From Beroe forskalii (Eukaryota > Ctenophora > Nuda > Beroida > Beroidae): a stretch of DNA of 64,000 bases. The stretch is from assembly GCA_011033025.1 (NCBI GenBank), contig WFMF01000229.1, positions 62,001-126,000 on the forward strand, given 5' to 3'. This document shows positions 60,953-64,000 of the stretch, piece after piece. The notes beneath the pieces were generated by a model that was given only the letters and a program-made list of their open reading frames with translations, searched no databases and was not told where the DNA came from. The first letter of the stretch is position 1. The number at the start of each line of letters is the position of its first letter. Position numbers and translations under genes: made by a program.

Positions 60953-61490
60953 GTCAGGAGAGGTTAACCAAGGGGTCAGGAGAGGTTGACCAAGGGGTCA
61001 GGAGAGGTTAACCAAGGGATCAAGAGAGGTTATCCAAGGGGTCAAGAGAGGTTATCCAAGGGGTCAGGAGTGGTTATTGGTTAACCAAGGGATCAAGAGA
61101 GGTTATCCAAGGGGTCAGGAGTGGTTATTGGTTAACCAAGGGATCAAGAGAGGTTATCCAAGGGGTCAGGAGTGGTTATTGGTTATCCAAGGGATCAAGA
61201 GAGGTTATCCAAGGGGTCAGGAGTGGTTATTGGTTAACCAAGGGATCAAGAGAGGTTAACCAAGGGGTCAGGAGTGGTTATTGGTTATCCAAGGGGTCAG
61301 GAGAGGTTATCCAAGGGGTCAGGAGTGGTTATTGGTTAACCAAGGGATCAAGAGAGGTTAACCAAGGGGTCAGGAGTGGTTATTGGTTATCCAAGGGGTC
61401 AGGAGAGGTTAACCAAGGGATCAAGAGAGGTTAACCAAGGGGTCAGGAGAGGTTCATCAGGGGTCAGTAGAGGGTTGCCAGGAGTCAGAG
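60953..61490. repeat. 22 bp satellite with a longer higher-order unit
   Basis: The basic unit is GTCAGGAGAGGTTAACCAAGGG (22 bases written in two parts: GTCAGGAGAGG and TTAACCAAGGG). From 61060 it is organised in larger units with an added TGGTTATTGGTTA. Long plus frames through it are a consequence of missing stop words. Confidence 0.93.
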
Positions 61491-62524
61491 AGTCATTTGT
61501 ACACTTTCATAGGACCAAAATAAGTTTTTGCTCCAGTTTTTCCTTCAATATGTTTGAAAACATCTGTAAATTTCGCCGGATTGTCCACTTATTGACTCCC
61601 TACTACGTTTTATGAGAGCCGTACTATATATAGTACATCATTTTTGAAATAACGTCCTTTATATAGTACAGCTAACGGTATATTTCATATAACGTCCTAT
61701 ATATAGTACGGGCCGCCGCGCACGTGCAGAAGATGGTTGGGGCTCAAAACTTTCCTCAAACCTTAGTTAGGGTTATACTAGTCTTCAGACAAAAAATCAG
61801 CTCAAAAGATTGACGTTTTCGAGGTTCGGGAGAATATGGGTTAACTATGTGTTAACTCCTCCATAACCAAAAGCGTGCATCTGTTGTGCCAGATTGCAGA
61901 GATATAATATGTGAATGATACACAAAAAGCATGCATACGATAATTTAAGCCTACGCATACAGAAAGAAAAGGCATGCATTTGTTATTTCCTCCTGCATAG
62001 GGGTGGAATTGGCACGACTACTCCATAACAAAAGCATGCATCTGTTGTACGAGATCACAAGTGTAGGTCAATGTTGTACAAAAAAGCATGCATATGATAA
62101 TGAAGGCCAGCGTATCCACTAGGAAAAAGAATGCATGTGATATTTCCTCTTGCATAGGGGTGGAATTGGCAAGGCCTCGTGACAACTACCCCATAACGAA
62201 AACATGCGTCTGTTGAGTTTGCTTTACATGTCAAAGGTAGGAATGTAGTCATTTGTAAAAAGACTGCTCCGACTATAAGAAAACTGCTCAACTTTTTGCG
62301 AGCTTTTTGCTTCCACATGCATGCTTTATTCAATATGTCTTATGGAAAGCATGCATCATTTAAGGCAAGTCCTGCAATAATGTAATTATGCCAAAATCCA
62401 CTTGCTATGGCGTGCAGTCATTTAACTAGCAAAGGCGAGCTATTTGGTGACTCATGCAGTCCGGACTGTGTTGGGGAGCCTTATATAGATAGAGGTCACC
62501 TACTGAGCCGGGTGCTGTTACTTT

Positions 62525-62690
62525 GACATCATCGATCAAGAGCAAAGGCTTTTAGTCTGATGGCTTTCATCGCGGCTCTTCATCGATCAAGAGCAATAAG
62601 GGTTTTTTCTGACAATGATGTCGTTTATTTCAGTTCTTGATACGATATCATCGAACAAGAGCAATAGGATTTTTCTTCTCTTTTTCATTT
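62525..62690. repeat. Three copies of a ~65 bp repeat
   Basis: CATCGATCAAGAGCAA recurs at about 62530, 62582 and 62650 with partly conserved spacers. Confidence 0.75.
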
Positions 62691-62694
62691 TTCT

Positions 62695-63600
62695 GTTCTT
62701 CTTCCACTCTTTTTTGGTCGGTATAAAATCTATCCATATTCTCTTTTTCTCTGACTCTATATATGATCTATAGCTATCAGGCCATATTCTCAACCTATAT
62801 GATAATATGTAGATGCCTATGTAGCTCTACGATAAAATACACATATCATATATATGACGGTTTAGTGCCACCGTTTATGCCGTTCTAACCAGGTAACCAC
62901 GATCAGTTCCGAGGTATGTGCCACCCGCCACAGGAGCTCTTCTACGTCGACACTACATTGGGAGGGCTCATTATCCTCGAGCCGTTGGGAATACTGCAGG
63001 TGATCCGGTGAAGTGACGTCATTATCACGCCTCAACGTGGGGTGTTGTGGGCGGAGGGGAGCATAGTTTTTGTGCGTGTGCGGGGTTTATACTTTATGCG
63101 ATATATATCTTATCTACCTCTTTGGGAGTTCTGTGTACGTCACACACCCGTACACACACGAACATACGTACAAACACTCGTACACACATGAACATACGTA
63201 CAAACACACGCATACGGGCGCACCGTCCACATCGTTTACTGTATTTCTACGTGTACCTCTTTTTCTCTTTTCATTTATTATACCCTGACTATTTACCTAT
63301 TTAATTGACTTGTATTGCAACCAAGTGAACCGTTTGCCCCATCATTAAACTCCGCAGGGGCTCATTACCTTGCTATTACCGGGGCCCTGCACTTCCCCTC
63401 CTAATGCTGTGTGGTCCCACTGGGATCCACGCACCGTTAGTGGAAGTGGGCCAAAGTATTGGAAGGTTAAATGTTTCTGCCGCCTGATAACTTTGGTCCG
63501 TTTACGCTGTTTGAGAAACTAGGAAGTTACCAGTTTCAACCCTTGAATATAATTTGTGGTGGGTACTGTAACAATTTTACCTTTTACTCTCTAACCCTGC
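62695..63600. other. Spacer with a short GTACACACACGAACATACGT repeat
   Basis: The repeat lies at about 63150-63210 and drives the small overlapping frames there. The rest shows no gene. Confidence 0.55.
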
Positions 63601-63619
63601 TCCTCCAGACTTTTTAAGT

Positions 63620-63965
63620 TTTTAGTGTACATTTTTAGTGCTGTTCACTAAAAAGGGATAGGTACTCTACTGGGTTTTTAATATACCCTAAAAAGGTTCA
63701 GGGACTCTACTGGGTTTTAATATACCCTAAAAAGGTTAAGGAATTCTACTGAGTTTTTAGTATTGTACAAGAAGACTACGTAATAAATGTGAATTAAGGG
63801 AGTTTTAACTTCTGCCCATATATTTACAGACTCTGAAATTATTTTTTATGGCTTTCTCGCTCATTATTTATTTGCCCGTGTGAAATCAAGCTATTCAAGT
63901 ATACACCATATTCTTACATAAGTACTTTGATATATACTAAAAAGGTTCAGGAACACACCTGATTT
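63620..63965. repeat. 40 bp tandem repeat, about three full copies and outliers
   Basis: CCTAAAAAGGTTCAGGGACT followed by CTACTGGGTTTTAATATA repeats at about 63666, 63706 and 63745, with diverged copies at 63610 and 63930. Confidence 0.85.
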
Positions 63966-64000
63966 TTAATACGACGTGACGAAATAAATTCACAATAATT

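Larger units (their letters stand above)
54517..62494. mobile_element. ~8 kb nest of inverted repeats
   Basis: TATATAAGGCTCCC...GTCCGGACTGCAT at 54517-54552 pairs with 62465-62494. Left 54555-54925 pairs with 61850-62200, and left 54925-55340 with 59215-59720. Both arms are sprinkled with GCATGCA...TTTTTGTTATGGAG words. A further palindromic element sits inside at 55761-58976. Only a broken transposase fragment is present, so the whole is nonautonomous or composite. Confidence 0.75.

Noticed and set aside
60953..61615. Repeat protein from the 22 bp satellite
   Set aside because: The frame is open only because the satellite lacks stop words, and it ends in unrelated sequence.

Overview
The window is animal-type nuclear DNA, probably from an invertebrate. 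It has one recognisable spliced gene with multi-kilobase introns, no operons or bacterial gene spacing, and AT-rich sequence packed with inverted-repeat transposons, foldback elements and satellites. The species cannot be named from the sequence.

The only host gene I can support is the 3' part of a SMAP-type ArfGAP gene (stromal membrane-associated protein family) on the + strand. Four coding exons (15437-15760, 20091-20171, 20336-21298, 21688-21735) join in phase 0 with GT/AG borders. They encode the end of the ArfGAP region, the linker with a clathrin-box-like LVDLF and the family motif KDSIMSLYGT, and a Q/N/M-rich tail ending in a stop. The zinc-finger exons were not found and should lie upstream of the window.

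Layout: 1-3694 and 16623-19271 are inverted copies of one long repeat that bracket the first SMAP exon; the left copy carries a 1.2 kb MITE-like insertion made of a 41 bp satellite. Between them lie a ~330 bp satellite (3695-5306), two tandem copies of a palindrome-rich element each followed by a three-hairpin cloverleaf palindrome (6031-8753), a 43-52 bp satellite (12850-13435) and older diverged repeats. After SMAP come a pogo-like inverted-repeat element (22128-24617) and a ~3.3 kb tandem segmental duplication (23641-30330), each copy of which holds a foldback built on CGGTAC/CCGCGG palindromes. Next are three further long inverted-repeat elements (33722-34121, 34125-36210, 39387-43989), a 16 bp satellite in three higher-order blocks (44765-50500), a third cloverleaf (46346-46512), and an 8 kb nest of inverted repeats (54517-62494) that contains a Harbinger-like MITE and a broken MULE-type transposase fragment.

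The common theme is element architecture: long arms in inverted orientation, often with satellites inside them and rarely any coding capacity. Nearly all open frames in the window are stop-free readings of satellites or chance frames. The genes do not form a pathway. The main functional question is how these inverted repeats affect transcription and splicing of the SMAP gene, and whether the cloverleaf elements form one structural family.
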